Assembly (NCBI GenBank): GCA_029721435.1
Contig: CM056580.1
Span: 75,107,367 to 75,171,366, forward strand
Direction of reading: 5' to 3'
From: Gymnothorax reevesii
Lineage: Eukaryota > Chordata > Actinopteri > Anguilliformes > Muraenidae
DNA: 64,000 nt
Shown: positions 49,800-63,127 of the stretch, piece by piece
Numbering within the stretch: the first letter of the stretch is position 1
Layout of the letters: each line of letters opens with the position of its first letter
Program-made: the position numbers and the translations under genes
Notes under the pieces: generated by a model
What the model was told of the DNA's origin: nothing
The model's database searches: none
Seen by the model: only the letters and a program-made list of their open reading frames with translations

Positions 49800-51130
49800 A
49801 AGGTGTCTCTGTGCTTCCTAATTTTCCTCCTTTAGCATATGGTACAGAGAACCATCCTTTTTGAAAAGAAAGAAGATAAAGCTATCTCACAGTTCCATGT
49901 GGCAGCAATATTTAAAGTGACTGCCATTCATCCGGCCAATCACAACAAATGAGCATGACGGGCAAGAGATGCATTATCGCGTTGCCAAGTGTGAGTGCAT
50001 TCAGATTCTCTGATTAGCGTGCTGGTCTTCCTAAACTGTAATGTGACTCCACTGGGCCAGTAAATGTCAGAATGTTAAAACAAGCCCTCGGAGGCACGAA
50101 TGGGGCTACACGTTTAGGTAAGACGACAATCATTCGTTTGCTGCATTTCAATCAACGTTATTCAAAATCGCATACCTATTAGCTCTCACGCATATGGCTT
50201 GAGTCTCACACTTTTAATATTAAGACTTTTAGATCAACCCACGCTGTACCGAGAGTGAAAGGCGAAATTTTGTTATTCAATCAACATTTCAGAGGTCCTC
50301 ACGTGAAATTTAAGTCTTTATGCATGGAAGTTTTTCCGTTTATAAGCGAGTAATTTAAACGATTGTGACGCGCAAGTTAAATCGCCTGAAAAGGCTGCAC
50401 GGAATCTCCAGAGCAGTTAGTCCTTCGTAAAGCATAGGCTTATTTGCCGATAAGTTAATAATTTTTCTGTACTGAATTTAGCCCATTGCCGTTAGATTGC
50501 ATGGGGATAGAAGCCGTGTCTTTAATTGCCAAAGGATTATTACTATAATTGGAAAACTTAATCAGGGAAAATGATTGTGAACTAGCTAGGAGTAGGCCTA
50601 ATTGTTGTCATAATGGCATGCATCTTTGCCTGCAGGCACCTCCCCCCCATTCCCAGTTCTGGGGCCGCCACTGAAGGGGTTAGGAATCGGTGGATATGAC
50701 TTTTTTTTTTTTACTATTTGGACTATTTTTTTACTAGGTTTCAAATGTCACTTGAAAAATACAGCTTTACTGCCGCCTGTTGCACGTTATCATTTTTGGC
50801 ACAAAAAGACTGAACTGAACTCGCGAGTTTTGCACTCGACACTCATCCGCGCCTTCTGATGAGTTCCTCTTTAATTTCTGCGGATGCCTTGAACCGAACA
50901 ATGCGTAGCTTCATGCCCCGACCCGTGACTAGTGAACCGAACGGTTCTGATTTTTTTAGTTGAAAAAATGATATGCTACTTGTTATACTGTTAACTTTGA
51001 TTTTTTTATGTTAAGCACTTTGGTCAATGTCCGTTGTTTTAAATGTGCTTAATAAATAAATCTGACTTTACTTGACTAGTGGATATATAGGAAGCTTTAC
51101 ACTTATTTCAATAGGGACTTAATTTTAAGG
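49800..51130. other. Intergenic, no gene recognised
   Basis: A short segment at about 50665 (ggggccgccactgaaggggt) shares the ggccgccactg motif with the end of the 48.5-49.5 kb element. Poly-T runs lie near 50700. Confidence 0.4.
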
Positions 51131-51199
51131 AATGGTTGGCTAAGTACGGATTTAAATGCCCCCAAATTAAAGCATACAGTCAACACATACATCGATCAG

Positions 51200-52240
51200 T
51201 TACAATAATGAAACCACTCACCTATTATTGTGTAGTTCTCCCTCGTGCTGCCAAAACAGCCCAGATCATTCAAGGAATGGACTCCTCAAGACCTTTGAAG
51301 GTGTCGTGGTATCTGCCACCAGGACCTTGGTAGCTGATCTTGTAAGTCTTGTAAATTTCAAGCTGGGGCCTACATGAATTAGACTTCCTTTTCCAGCACA
51401 TCCCACAGACAGTCGATGGGATTGAGATCTAGGGAGTTTGGAAGCCAAGTCAATACTCTTCGTCGTCTTCCTCAAACCATTCCTGAACAATTTTGGCAGG
51501 GTACACTATTTTGTGGAAAAAAGCCATTGCCATCTGGGGCATACTTCATTTGCAACATTATTTAGGTAGGTGGTTCCTGTCAATGCAACATCCACACGAA
51601 TCCCTGGACCCAAGGTTTTTCAGCAGCACATTTGACTTGGCTTGCCTGCTTCCCATAGCGCATGCTGGTGCCATCTCTTCCTCAGCTGAACAAGACACAT
51701 ACCCCTGGACATCCAAATGATGTAAAAGAAAATCAATTCACTGAACCAGGCTGCTTTCTTCCATTGCCTCACGGTCCATTTGTAATGCTCACAAGCCCAC
51801 TGAAGGTGCTTTCGACCACAGACGCAGCTCACTGGGACCACAGCATGGACACTGGATCCGGTTTGCAGCTACACAGCCCCATGTGCAGCAAGCTGAGATG
51901 CATCGTGTGGTCTGACACCATCCTATCATAACAAGCATTAACTTTTTCAGCAAGTTGTTCTGCAGTAACTCTTCAATTGAATCAGACTAGATGGGCTTGC
52001 CATTCCACCCCATGCACATCATGAGCCTTGGACACCCATGACCTTGTTCTCAGCTCCCCGTTCGTCCTTCTTTGGGCTACTTTTCGAGGGTACAAACCAC
52101 TGCGTGCAAAGGAAACCCAACAAGACCTAATGTTTTGGGAATGCTTTGACCCAGGCTTCTAGCCATCAGAATTTGGTCAAACTCAACAAGAACTGATCAT
52201 TCAGAAGCTGTCTAATGTTCGCATCCCTTGACAGGTACCA
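51200..52240 (-). pseudogene. Degenerate Tc1-like DNA transposon, minus strand
   Basis: Minus-strand peptide at 51620-51841 (HYKWTVRQWKKAAWFSELIF) resembles the Tc1 segment WTxxQWKKVxWSDESxF with the first catalytic Asp changed (S-E). The non-coding parts (cagcacatcccacagacagt; tggattgagatct-like; ccattcctgaacaattttgg) match a repeat frequent in fish genomes. Many stops; inactive. Confidence 0.65.
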
Positions 52241-52259
52241 TTATAAAAAGATAATATAA

Positions 52260-55200
52260 TTTTCTTCACTTTTCCTCACTTGCTTGCGGTTTTTATGTTT
52301 TGGCTGATTGATGTATATCTAGAGGGAACCATGTAATAAAAACAGCATTTAAAAATTGTTTCTCTGTGTGAATACTTCCAGACATCGCTGTAGACCCCGT
52401 TAGCACTGCATTTATAGATGTTTGAGTCACTAAAAGCCTCTCCTGTCGATCCGCGCTTCAGAGCGGAGCTGATATTTTTCAAGCACAGCTCAACATGGAC
52501 CTCAAATAACTGCCAAAATTCTGATAACATTTTAAAGCCCACTAAATCAATCTTAGTTCTGTTGACATTTGGGGCATCATTGGTTTTTCTCCTGGACATC
52601 TTATGTGGTAGGTGTGAGTAAGCCATTGATTTAATACTGATCTCGGTCCATGTCCTTGAGGAGATAATTCACTTGGCTCTGATGTGTTTGTGCAAACAAA
52701 AGATAAAGCACAGGCTTTCAGTCAGCGTTTGAAGTAAATATCAGGCATCTGTGCATTGTTGGGGATGAGGTCACCGTCAATTATTGTTTGCAGAAAAAAT
52801 TGCCCTTGACCCTGCTATTAATTGAGCAACCATACCATGAATGCTAATCAGCATTACACATTTAAGGAGTGATGTGAATTTGTCTGTCGCGTGTAGCAAT
52901 TACATTTTCTCCTTAAAGGCCCGTTATCAAGTCGCTGCTGAATTATGGACATCTCGTTTAGTGAAAAGCGGCACATCTATATTGTGGGCTTAGACTGGCC
53001 GCACTGCCTGTGAAGGCTGTTACACAACCTCGGAACAGTATGGAAGCAGAGGAAGATTATCTCTCAATATCAGTAATGGAGAGAAAAAACCTGAAGCGCA
53101 GGAGGTGTGGGAAAGGAGCCTGCACCGATTTTCCCCTGAGAGCTTCAAGATCAGGATTAGAATCATGGAACTCTGCGCATCAACAAGGTCGGTAAATAAA
53201 ACTTCTCTCCCTTGCTCTTCCCGCTGGGATTCTGCAAATGGTATGCACGAACACGCCGACTGAGGTGTCTGCATTTAATCACACCTGACTCTCCCGTCCG
53301 CCGCAGCCAGGAATGCCTATGGAAATGCGATGACTACACGCAAAGACAAATAAGCAACTCCTGCACTGCGACAATGCAGGTCCAGTAGAACAAGTGTTGA
53401 GTCGGTTGAGTAGCGATGTTAAGTCGGTAGCTAATGGTACATAAGTAAATATACTTTAATGAATCTCATGGGGTAATTGGTCCTCTGCGCTTGACCCATT
53501 CCTGTTTCTTAGGTGTCGGCAGCAAGAGTGAAGGCCAGTGCATTGGAATATCCGGAATATAACCAAGCCTGAAATACTCAGCCTTTTAATCATCAACACA
53601 CCTTCTCAAATATGGGGTTCCACCACTCAGCTAATTACGAAATCCTGTTCAGTGTGGCTCTTTTGGCTATCCTGGTCCACAGCATTTTGCAAACTTAAGT
53701 CTGCCGTAGCAGTTCAAAGGCTAATATAGAAATTTCATTCAAAGTGGTTGGTGATTACGTGGTCACATGATTGCACTGACTTTCAGCAGTAGGCAGGAAA
53801 TGAGAGCATGCCTAGGTGCAGATTTTGATGATAATGGAATGTTCTGCAGTACACTGTACTTCTGAATTACAGGGTAATTAGCCGAGGACAGGAGCTTACT
53901 TCACAGTGTGCCAGTCAGCTGAGCACCACTGTGGGAGGCAAGCGCTAATCGGCCTGATTTGAGGAGGGCAACTGGGGTGCGATTATTCAAATGCCTGAGA
54001 CAACTGTCATTTTTGTTTTTCATCGCTGCAATTATCATTACGCGGCAGTTAAAGTGCATTATTCATCTCGTTCTCATTCTGTTGATTGGCTTGTTTATTC
54101 TTGTTTACCTTATTTGTACTCTCCTTACTGACAACTAGCCGAGCCATCTGAATGCACCCCGCCACAGCCGATTCCCGCTGCTTTGGCAGCATCATCAGCA
54201 TTCAGGGCAGCAAGTTTTGCACATCATTTTTCTCCAGAAATAATGTATTTTTCAATTAATATTATATTTCTCTGGAGAGTTCTCACATTGGATTCTCCCA
54301 AAAGGATATATTTTCACGGTTTAGATGAGTCATTCATTGATTGCAGGTTTTTCTTCTTCCATGAGTGTAATTTCACATTTGTGTCTAAAGTTCTCACAGT
54401 GAGACTCAAATCCGGCACTTGTCATATTAATATACATTGGCAGAATTGAGGGAAAAAATATATGAATTCAAATTAGAGCAATCATTTATGTTTGTTCCTG
54501 TTGGACACAGGCATCAAGGGTAGCAAGGATTATGAGTCCTGTCACAATTGACCTATTAAGTTCAATCTCCATTTACGTGAGAGAGAACTTAGCATTTCCC
54601 TCCAAAGCATCACTATACTGTGAGTTGTTTGTCTCTTTTATCTAGATAATTGTATGCATTATCTGAATCGGGCTTGGAGCTGGGACACAATTGCAGCAAT
54701 CTGGTATACTCAAAGCATCACTCAGGAGCCTGTCATTAATGATAACCTGCTGGTAAGTTTTCTTCTTCTGTTGACAATACACGCACATTACTCCTTAGTA
54801 CGCCTATGTGTCTATGAAATGAGACTGCAATTAATAATAAACTCCTGCCACTCATACAGAGTGCTAACCCCAATGTTATGGTCAAAGTATTAACCTCAAC
54901 CAATCAATCTCGCCAAACAATCCTTAATTACCGCCCAATTAAGTCTCAGCCATTCTTCTGCAGCTGAAGCGCTACGGGTCAGAATGGTTATCACGTATCA
55001 TTAGGAGATGCTGCGCATTGGAGATGGATGAAGTCAGTGCTATATGCATGCAAGTCACTCGTTTTACCATTCAGAAGGGAAAAGTGAACACCCATTACAG
55101 CCTAATTATGATCTCTGCATCCTTATCACTGATCCATAAAGGGAATTTGACAGATGTGCCTTTGTAAACTGCTATCCGTATAGCCTCGCTCTTGAAGTCA

Positions 55201-57500
55201 TTGCCGATCGAAAGTCATCCGAAAGTCATTCGTCTCCGTACTCTATCTCATCCCCCATCCCCTGATCCCAGCCACTTCTGCATTAATGGGAACCTTGGTG
55301 TGGAATAACAGGAACCTTGGTTTGGAATTATTTGTGAACTCGCGTCATTAAGTAATCAAAACTGACAGGTCACTACTGTCAGTTATTTCAGGGGTAAGTT
55401 GAGAGGGAGTGACAGTGTGAGTCCTTGTCAGTGGCTGCAGGTCGTAAGCACAGTGGACAGTGTAGGAGGCTGTCGGGATCTCCGGTCATTAATTAGGTAT
55501 GTGCTGGGTAAAGTGCTGAGACCAGGTCCGGAGCAACAACTTTGGCTACAAAGCTCTTTCTCGATTCTGTGCTGCTGCTATTTGACCTGATAGTGATGAG
55601 ATGCGCCGGACACTGCAAACCAGTTGATAGATTCTGATACCACCCCAACTCATACATACTCACACACACGCACACACACACTACCCCTCACCTCCTGCCG
55701 TCGTGCAATCCACTCTGTGAAAATGCCAGCAGGAATCTAAATGTCAGGCTTTGTGAAAATACTGTTGTTTAGCATCTTGATGAATTGTGCGTCTACGCGA
55801 GGAGGGGGCGGGTGCTGTGGGCATGTAGATGTCTGTGTGGGGGGGCAGAACTGCGAGTGGGAAACTACAGAACTACAGAAAAGACTTCTAGACAATTCAA
55901 TAACCGCCAATCAAGTAGGGAGGTGAAAAAAATTCTGCCATCCTTCCAAATAATTATCGGAGTCTTAAGGAAACAAAATGCTAGGGGTCTCGTTTATTAA
56001 CTGCGCGTAGGCACAGAAATGATGCCAATTTGTGCCAATGTGCCAATTTCTTTGTGTACTTTGGCTTCATAAAAACAAAGTTAAAATCAAATTACATTAA
56101 AAATCATGCAAGATTAATAAAATTATGCTCATGTGAAAAATTCCAAGTTAATTCTGATTGATTACATAGAACTTGTCAGCAGATTAGCTTACCCAAGGTT
56201 TTACTCAATAAATATTATTATTTTAACTATGCACCAGTTTTTTTTTTTTTGACAAAACTATATTTACGTTTGAAATGCGAAGATTTTTATAAATAAGACC
56301 TTTGGACCCTGTGCCCATTTTGAGATCATTCTGGCAGTTGACAACAAAGCCTAATTGGAAGCACTTATTGTGCCACTCAAATTATGACAACAGAAGGCAT
56401 GAAAGAAAAAAAAAAAACAGACATTACACACAGACTCTTCAAGCAATATGCAAGATATAATATACTGAAAAAGGGTAATCCTTTCTAAAGCCAAAGGCCC
56501 AGGTAAGGTATTTGGTCTTCATATAATGCGATGTCCTGAATTCAATATTGGAAGTATGACCTAGCCAGTGCTGTCTATAATTGACCCCATGGCTGCCCGG
56601 GCGAAGATCATTCTCTGTCTCATCACATAGGATTCATTCCTCTCAATAGGCATTTTTCTTGTTGTCTTGGGACCTGAGCAACCAGAACCAAGTGCCAGCC
56701 ATGCACACACACACGCAGACATATACACATGCATTACTGAGGCTAATCTGTGCATACAATCCAAATGCCAAAGATTAAGGGCAGAATTTAGTCTAAAAAA
56801 AGAGAGGCTGTGGAAGATAAGCTGGAATTGAATGACACCATATTCAATAGGCTGACAGCCTCACCGTTGAATGATGGTCTGAATGAGAAAGGCTGGCACT
56901 GCATGTTGAGTGCAGTAATGCTCCCAAGCCCACTGTGACACACTGACACACTGAGGCTGTAGATGCTGTCAGGTTGATGGATGGTTATGGAAGTAAGTGA
57001 ATATGTGGAATCTCGTGGATGAGACACGCACATGCCCACTGCTGCCTGCCTATGTCTGTGGCCACACTAATCCCAGTCTAAGCCCACCTTATCTGCAGCC
57101 CTCACCTGCACACTCAACCTTTGGCTTCATAAAATCTGTCACAAACATGATTTCTTCCTCACTGTATCTGTTTTCTTAGATTACTCTGCTCCCCCCTCTT
57201 CTGACTAATTTTCCCCCATATCTCTCATTCCTTCCCACATCTCTCTCCCTCTATCTGTCTTTCCCTCTCCCCCCCTCTCTCCGTCTCTCTCTCCGGAGCC
57301 CCGGGTAGAATGTACCAACCCCACTGTCTGAAAAACGGGGGGACAGTGCTGTCGCCTGTCTGTGAGCCTGACTTTGGCTCATGCTGTAACGCTGTAAAGA
57401 GCTGAAATCAAGACGGGACCCCCCCTACGTATTTTCAGGGGGCCGCTGCTGTCCCTGAGTGGGACAAACCTTCCCCCACCTGGGCTAGCTCCTCAGTTTG
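52260..57500. other. Transposon-poor intergenic region upstream of disp3
   Basis: No coding similarity and few recognisable transposons across about 5 kb, unlike the region to the left. Segments such as 53880-54200 and 54930-55260 have balanced composition without repeats and look like candidate regulatory DNA. (CA)n-type runs occur at 55660-55680 and 56700-56730. A pyrimidine-rich tract (tctctccct repeats) lies at about 57220-57300. Confidence 0.4.
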
Positions 57501-57529
57501 GGGTGATCAGCCCCCTCCCTTCCTTTTTC

Positions 57530-57947
57530 CCATTGGTGAGCCAGTCTGGAAGGCAGTGTGAACAAAGCAGTGAGAGAGGAGAGCGGAGGAGAGCAGTTGA
57601 AAGAGTGAAAGAACTGACACGCACTCGTTCGCTCGCTCTCACCGTCGCCTGGACAACCAGCCGTAGTCGAGGGAGAGCAGGGAAAAGAAAGAGAAAATAG
57701 AAAGATAGGGGGAGAGATTTTCCGATTCTCTGAGTTCGCTCCGCACAAATCCTCGCAAGCACAACTCAAAGTGTCATCTCTGCTCCTCGTGGACCAACCA
57801 GGGAAGACAAGATCCTCGACTACAAGGAGAGTCGAGTTCCTATCAAAGAACTGGGTTCGGGGAAAGACAAGGTGTCCGTGCGTGAACAACAAACAAAGAG
57901 GCTCTGGACTGGACATCACCGTCAGCATACTCCTCTCCCAGGCACAG
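57530..57947 (+). other. disp3: Candidate untranslated first exon of disp3
   Basis: A purine-rich, CpG-containing stretch (cgcactcgttcgctcgctct, tcgagggagagcaggg) without a convincing coding frame ends in a strong donor, GGCACAG|gtaaga at 57948. The disp3 coding exon begins just after an acceptor, so a non-coding upstream exon is required. This is the best sequence-based candidate; the start is approximate and no TATA box was seen. Confidence 0.4.
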
Positions 57948-58959
57948 GTAAGATTCCTCCAATATCCCATAGTCCAATTTTACGGCAGCTATGGGCATCT
58001 TTTTGTCTTTTAGATACTCAGGCTGTGAATTGTATCAGACACAGAGAGCCTACAAAGACCTTGTGAATGTGACCCATCTCCATCATGTGCTCTAGAGCAG
58101 AAACACCTGGGATGTACTCAGAAGAACAGGGGTGAGTCACCTGGTGCACCTGTGAAAATAGTCTTCATGAGTCCATAAAGAACTGAACGGCTTTTTCTTC
58201 CCACCTCTTTCAGCTTTGCATTCACGAAGCAGGTTGAAATGTCAGTGGGAGAGCTGCAGGTAGAGCACATTCTGTCAGCCCACGAAGAGACCAGCTGTGT
58301 AAAAGCTCGGCTGGCTGACTTAGACCTTGACACACTGTCACTGCTCGGTGAAGAATCCGAGGAAGGAGTTTGAGCCTAATCGCTGCACCTATCTGTAGCC
58401 TGTGGCACAAGCTCCCTGTTAGAATCAAAACAACCCAAAACATACATTCCTAGTAAACAACAATTCTCACAATTTCGGACAGCAGAATACAGGTTGTGCT
58501 TTCAGGGAAAGGAAGGCAGGACAAGTTGACAGACAAATGACAAAATGGTGAAAACCACAGTGCCAGTTTTTTTTTTTTTTTCTTTTTAATATAATAATAA
58601 TTTATTTATTCTCCATAATTGAGCCTGAACTTTCACTGTCAAGTCGGTGTGAAGAAGCTGGCAAACGGTGTGCTTGATCTACAGTAATTTCTGCTGGAGG
58701 CGCCTGCTCATATATAAGCAATGTCTTCTCGGCACGCTCGATTGAGATTAATGTCCCTTTAAACAACCTCGTGCGCTCCATGAATTTACACCAAATTGAA
58801 TTTGTGGAGCAGCTGAGGGGGTGAGAGAGAGATGCGCCCCAGGAGGGGGGGATGGGGGGGGGTGGGTTTCAGGGGTGCGCTTTCTATTATTAGCAACAGA
58901 CTGTGGAGGTTGTACACAGTTTCCCCTTGCTCGCTATGTACACACTTTCACTGAGCGGG

Positions 58960-59156
58960 TATAAAAATGTGAAGGCATATCCTTCTGCGCCAGTGTTGGG
59001 TTAGGGAGAGGACGTTCGAGTGACACTCGGCGGGAATGCTGTGCCGCGCAGAGCAAGGCTAAACAGCGCACCTTTCACGCGTAGAAAGCTGACAGCAGTT
59101 ATCTCTCGGCCTGTTGATCTGCCACTTGAATCCGTGACAAAGACGCTCCGCTCTCG
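58960..59156 (+). promoter_or_regulatory. Candidate TATA promoter with a short untranslated exon, possibly an alternative disp3 start
   Basis: A TATA box (gggtataaaaatg, TATAAAA at 58960-58966) is followed about 25-30 nt later by a likely start region. About 165 nt further on is a donor, CTCTCG|gtgagc at 59157. Local CpG content is higher than in the flanks. It lies between the other candidate exon and the disp3 coding exon, on the same strand. It could also be the start of an unrelated non-coding RNA. Confidence 0.35.
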
Positions 59157-59159
59157 GTG

Positions 59160-61342
59160 AGCCCCTGCGTTGATGCACCTGCCTCTAACCGTAATCTACC
59201 GCAGGGGCTCACTCTGTCAGAGGCACCAGATATAAAGAAACCAACACAAACTGCTGCGCGTCAGCGTACAGGCAGCAGAGCCGGCACCGTATTACGTGCA
59301 GAGGACAAATCTTCAATTGCTCACATTGTACACATCGCATAATCCTGCATGGAGAGGTGCGCGGAGACGGGGCCGTTATGCAAGTGAGTCCAGGTGATGG
59401 CAGCGATTTGAGCTAACAGAGCAGGCACAAAGTCAGTGTCTCAGGTATTGACGGCTTTTTTTTTTTCCTGCTCCGGTCTTACTCTGGCTGTCTCCCGGTT
59501 GAAAGGATGGGTGAATGTTTATTTTGGGCTTGTAAACATGCCTCCAGACCTGCGCTCTGCCGGCCCGCTGCACTCCCAACAGTCCCGCTTCCCCCGTAAT
59601 TAATGTGGCGATGAAACTGTCCATTTGGCAAAGCGGAGGGCTGGAATTAATCAGGGCAAAAAATAGATGCTCCACAGCCACTTTCCCGAGATTTCCACGT
59701 GATGCATACTGTAAACTGCCTGATGCTGGAGGCACAGTTTCGGTGCAGAATATAATTGTTTGTACTAACCTGGCCAAATTGGCATTCATATAATATGCAC
59801 AGACCTACTCTACAGAGCTTGAACAACCCTGAAGAACCCAGACTTTGAATGGTTTTATAAATGGGACACAAATGAAGCTGGAGTCCTCCCCCCTCCTCTC
59901 TTCTCCAAAAAGCAGGACCCTTGGCATTGGAAAAAATGCATATGAAAACAATTCAGAATTGACTCACATATTTGTGTACCAAAATTTGTGGAACACCTCT
60001 AGACCCAGTTTTATTGATGCAGATTGAGCTTAGTCCTGGACTGGATGGTAATTATCCATTCCAAAGTGAATTTAGTATTGGACTATGCTTCATCTGTGGC
60101 TGTGGAACTCGCCGGTGGAATTAGAGGCAGGGCAGCTTGTGTGCGAAATTATGAAACTAACCAGGTAGGTGACTTTGTGTTCAGTAGGAGCCCTGTGGAC
60201 TCCCTCATTCTCACTTATGTGTTATGAATTTGTCCTCTGAAATGGCAAGGAATTGACAATGAATGCCAGATGCTTACTGTGAGCGCAGATGTTGGGCACC
60301 CTCTCCTTGTGCAAAGAAATATGGGAAGGACGTCTTTGAAGAACGACCTCACCCCCCGTCCTCCACCATCTTACCGTGCGGCAGCCAACCCCCCAGTGCA
60401 AAGGCAGGGGTCAAAGCTGAATCCAAAACTGCTTAAGAAACAAGGGATGTTCTTTTCAAAGAGGCTTGTTAACGAATTAGAATTTCAAGTAGGTATGTTG
60501 GCGAAGGACATTTCTATGCCGATGAGCTACGATGCATTCTCCAGCTAATTAAGCACACACATACTTAACTTTCAGGTCATTTGCAACCCAAATAGGGGAT
60601 TTTACCTTTGTATACAAACAATAAACACCTGAAGCTGAGCGAAAGTAGCCCTGCCCTTTCGGACACAGATGCTTACTCTCCCATGATAGTAGATGACACA
60701 GTCACAGCCAGCCAGCAGTCAGAAAGCCTTTCGCTCCTTGAATACAAAGTTTGCGGAGTTATCCCTGCCAGAGATGTGAAGGAAAAAAAGAAACAGCAGT
60801 AGAGAGCGATTAGGTGCCGCTGTGAGTTGTCACTCAGCTACCTGGAGCAACATTCAAACTCCACAGCCATTGGTCCCTGTCGCCAATGAGACGGTTGAGA
60901 TGATTTAATTTGAAACGGTTCTGCCAAATTTGAGACTGCTGCTGATATGGCAAAAGAGGCTTACGAAGATCTCCCGTGGAGAGTTCAGACTGCACTCAGC
61001 AAAGGGGGCGAGAGTGAGGGGAATAAATTACTGGCCGCTCTGCGTTCCGCATCATAAACTCACGGGCCCCGGAGAAACGGCGTGCCCTCGCCGAAAATCC
61101 TCTCCTTGAGTGTTCCCGGCGCAGAAGAGGACATGAGGGGCCCTCATTTGTGGCCGGGGGACAGGCAGATTTAATGTCCATGCCCTTGCCAGCAGCCATA
61201 TAAGGGCAGCAGTCCGGCTGATTTTAATGGCTTCTCCCTAAATCAGTTGAGGTTTATTACAATGTTAAACTGTCTACAACCAGAGGAGTGTAAAACAGGT
61301 GAGCGGCAATCAATGACTGTGCAATCTTTGTCTTCGCTGCAG
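59160..61342 (+). other. Upstream intron of disp3 (if a first exon lies at 57.5 or 59 kb)
   Basis: About 2.2 kb with no coding frames matching known proteins. A poly-T run lies at 59456-59466. Confidence 0.4.
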
Positions 61343-62401
61343 GGGTGGCTATGGAGTCCGAGGACGAGCCCTTGTTGCTGCAGGAAGACTGGGAGCTCCA
61401 TGACGATGAAGGACAGGAGGAGGAGGAGGGGAACGCCGAGGTGCCGGGGCAGCACGCTGCTAAGGATTATGAGATTAGGGGTGTGTGGGGCGCAGTGGGC
61501 TGGATGTACACTCGGCCCTGGGTGAGTGCGGTGATCCTGGGAGTTGGAGTTCTGCTGCCCTGTGCCCTCTCAGCCTACATGTTCTTATATTGCTCTCCCT
61601 TAGACATCGACCTGTCTTACAGCGCCTTCGAAGTGCGCAGCCACTCCTCTGCCGAGCGCTTTGACGCCCTCACTGTTGCTCTGAAGACGCAGCTGGGGTC
61701 GTGGGACAGGCAGAGACGCGATGTGGATGATTATGCCTCCCAGGCCCTGAGAGACTTGCAGCTTAACCGACCCAGCAAAGCAGGTGGTGGAACCTCTAAT
61801 GAAGTGGCGTTTAACAAGACCGGCGTCTCAAAATCTCAGGATTTGAGCAAAGATATTACTACAACAAACGGTTCACTAACCACGGCTGGGAAGACCTCAA
61901 ATCTCGAGGGAACAGGTGAAAGGAATGAGCGTAAGACTGAGAGAGACATTGAGGTGGGAGAAAAGAGGAGCAAAGGCATTTATACAGCCAAACTTAGAGG
62001 AGAGGAGGAAAGTCTTGAAGCCCAAAAGAGGGCGGGAGATGGGGAGAGAGAAGAGTCCTTGGTCAGGGACACCCGGTCTGTCGGAGGAGCTCCATACTAC
62101 TCATACCTGCAGAGCCAGGCTCTGTGGAGGATGGAGCTGGTTTTTCTCGCCCAGGGAGAGGGAGACAACAACATCTTCACCCCTGAGCGCCTGCGCACCA
62201 TCCACAGGGTGGAGCGCCTGGTCATGCAGCATCCTCAGTTTCACAAGTTCTGCTGGAAGCCCCTGGAGGTGCTGAGGGACCTACCCCTGGGGCCATCCTT
62301 CTGCTCTCCTCCCAGCTCCCTCCTCTCCTACCTCTTCCCCAGCGAGCGAGGAGGGAAGATATATTACGACGGCATGGGCCCTGACCTGGCTGACATTCGT
62401 G
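61343..62401 (+). CDS. disp3: Dispatched homologue 3 (DISP3/PTCHD2), first coding exon
   Basis: DISP3 is a multi-pass membrane protein of the Patched/Dispatched family with a sterol-sensing domain, linked in mammals to cholesterol and thyroid-hormone responses in neural tissue. Translation starts at ATG 61351, eight nt after the acceptor cgctgcag, and runs 350 codons plus 1 nt. The N-terminus MESEDEPLLLQEDWEL resembles DISP3, followed by an acidic stretch. TM1 is at about residues 57-80 (VILGVGVLLPCALSAYMFLY), then SPLDIDLSYSAFEVR and RFDALTVALKTQLGSWDRQR. A low-complexity charged loop follows (about 140-245). The conserved SERGGKIYYDGMGPDLADIR closes the exon. Donor G|gtaagt. The loop is variable between species, which is usual for the family. 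DISP1/DISP2 are less likely given these signatures. Confidence 0.92.
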
Positions 62402-62907
62402 GTAAGTCCGAGGAATTCATGCATTGATCATTTTTTTTGGTGCTTGAAAAAGCCGATTGAGCATTAGCTGTGTGAGTCATTACATGGCTAATGTGCGCAA
62501 TGAGTGTTTATCCGTGTCTGACTTGGGTCAAACAATTATTTGAAATACTTGAGCCTGTTGGGCACCATTAGCATTCCAGCATATTGCTGCCAATGTTTAG
62601 AATAAAATTATATTTTTGCCAATAATCAAAGGAAAACTGTGCACATTTTTCTTATGAACTTCTTTTTTCCTAAAAATTAGCCATTATTAAAAATTCCCTG
62701 TGGTGTGCTGCAGTATTAACAAATTTTAGGAGAGCAAATGTATTTGATATTGGTATTCCACGCAGGTGTGGTGGGCGGGTGCGTACGTGTGAGTGTCTGA
62801 GGGGGGGAATAAATATGATCAAAAGTCTCCTCGACATGAAAGCACCTTCACTGGCGGAGGTGTGGAAGTGCTCTGAGTGATGATGGCGCCACTGCTCTCA
62901 CTCCCAG
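62402..62907 (+). other. disp3 intron between the two visible coding exons
   Basis: 506 nt, GT-AG. No element recognised. Confidence 0.85.
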
Positions 62908-63127
62908 GGGCACTGAGCCTGGCCATCACGCACCCGCAGTTCTACTGGTACGTGGACGAGAGCCTGACGCCCGACAACCTGCGCAGTTCCCTCCTGCGCA
63001 GCGAAATCCATTTCGGCGCTCCCCTGCCTTCCTTCTTCTCGCTTCAGGACAGGCCCGAGGAGCAGAGGCGTCGATTCCGCAGCTTTGTGGTCCAGTACGC
63101 TGACATTTTGGCCCGCCAGTCTACCAG
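62908..63127 (+). CDS. disp3: DISP3 second coding exon (gene continues beyond the window)
   Basis: Acceptor ctcccag|GG joins phase 1 with the previous exon to give RGALSLAITHPQFYWYVDES. It continues LLRSEIHFGAPLPSFFSLQD and FRSFVVQYADILARQST, matching the extracellular segment of DISP3 before the sterol-sensing domain. The exon is 220 nt, ends phase 2 at ACCAG|gtcaga. Reading on past the donor soon meets a stop, so the splice is needed. The sterol-sensing domain and remaining membrane segments lie outside the window. Confidence 0.9.

Noticed and set aside
57485..57970. 161-codon minus-strand frame upstream of disp3
   Set aside because: It is antisense to a purine-rich untranslated-exon candidate; Ser/Leu/Pro-rich composition follows the base composition. 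No domain was recognised.
61916..62275. 119-codon alternative frame inside the disp3 exon
   Set aside because: It is an overlapping frame of a well-supported conserved exon, with no independent similarity.
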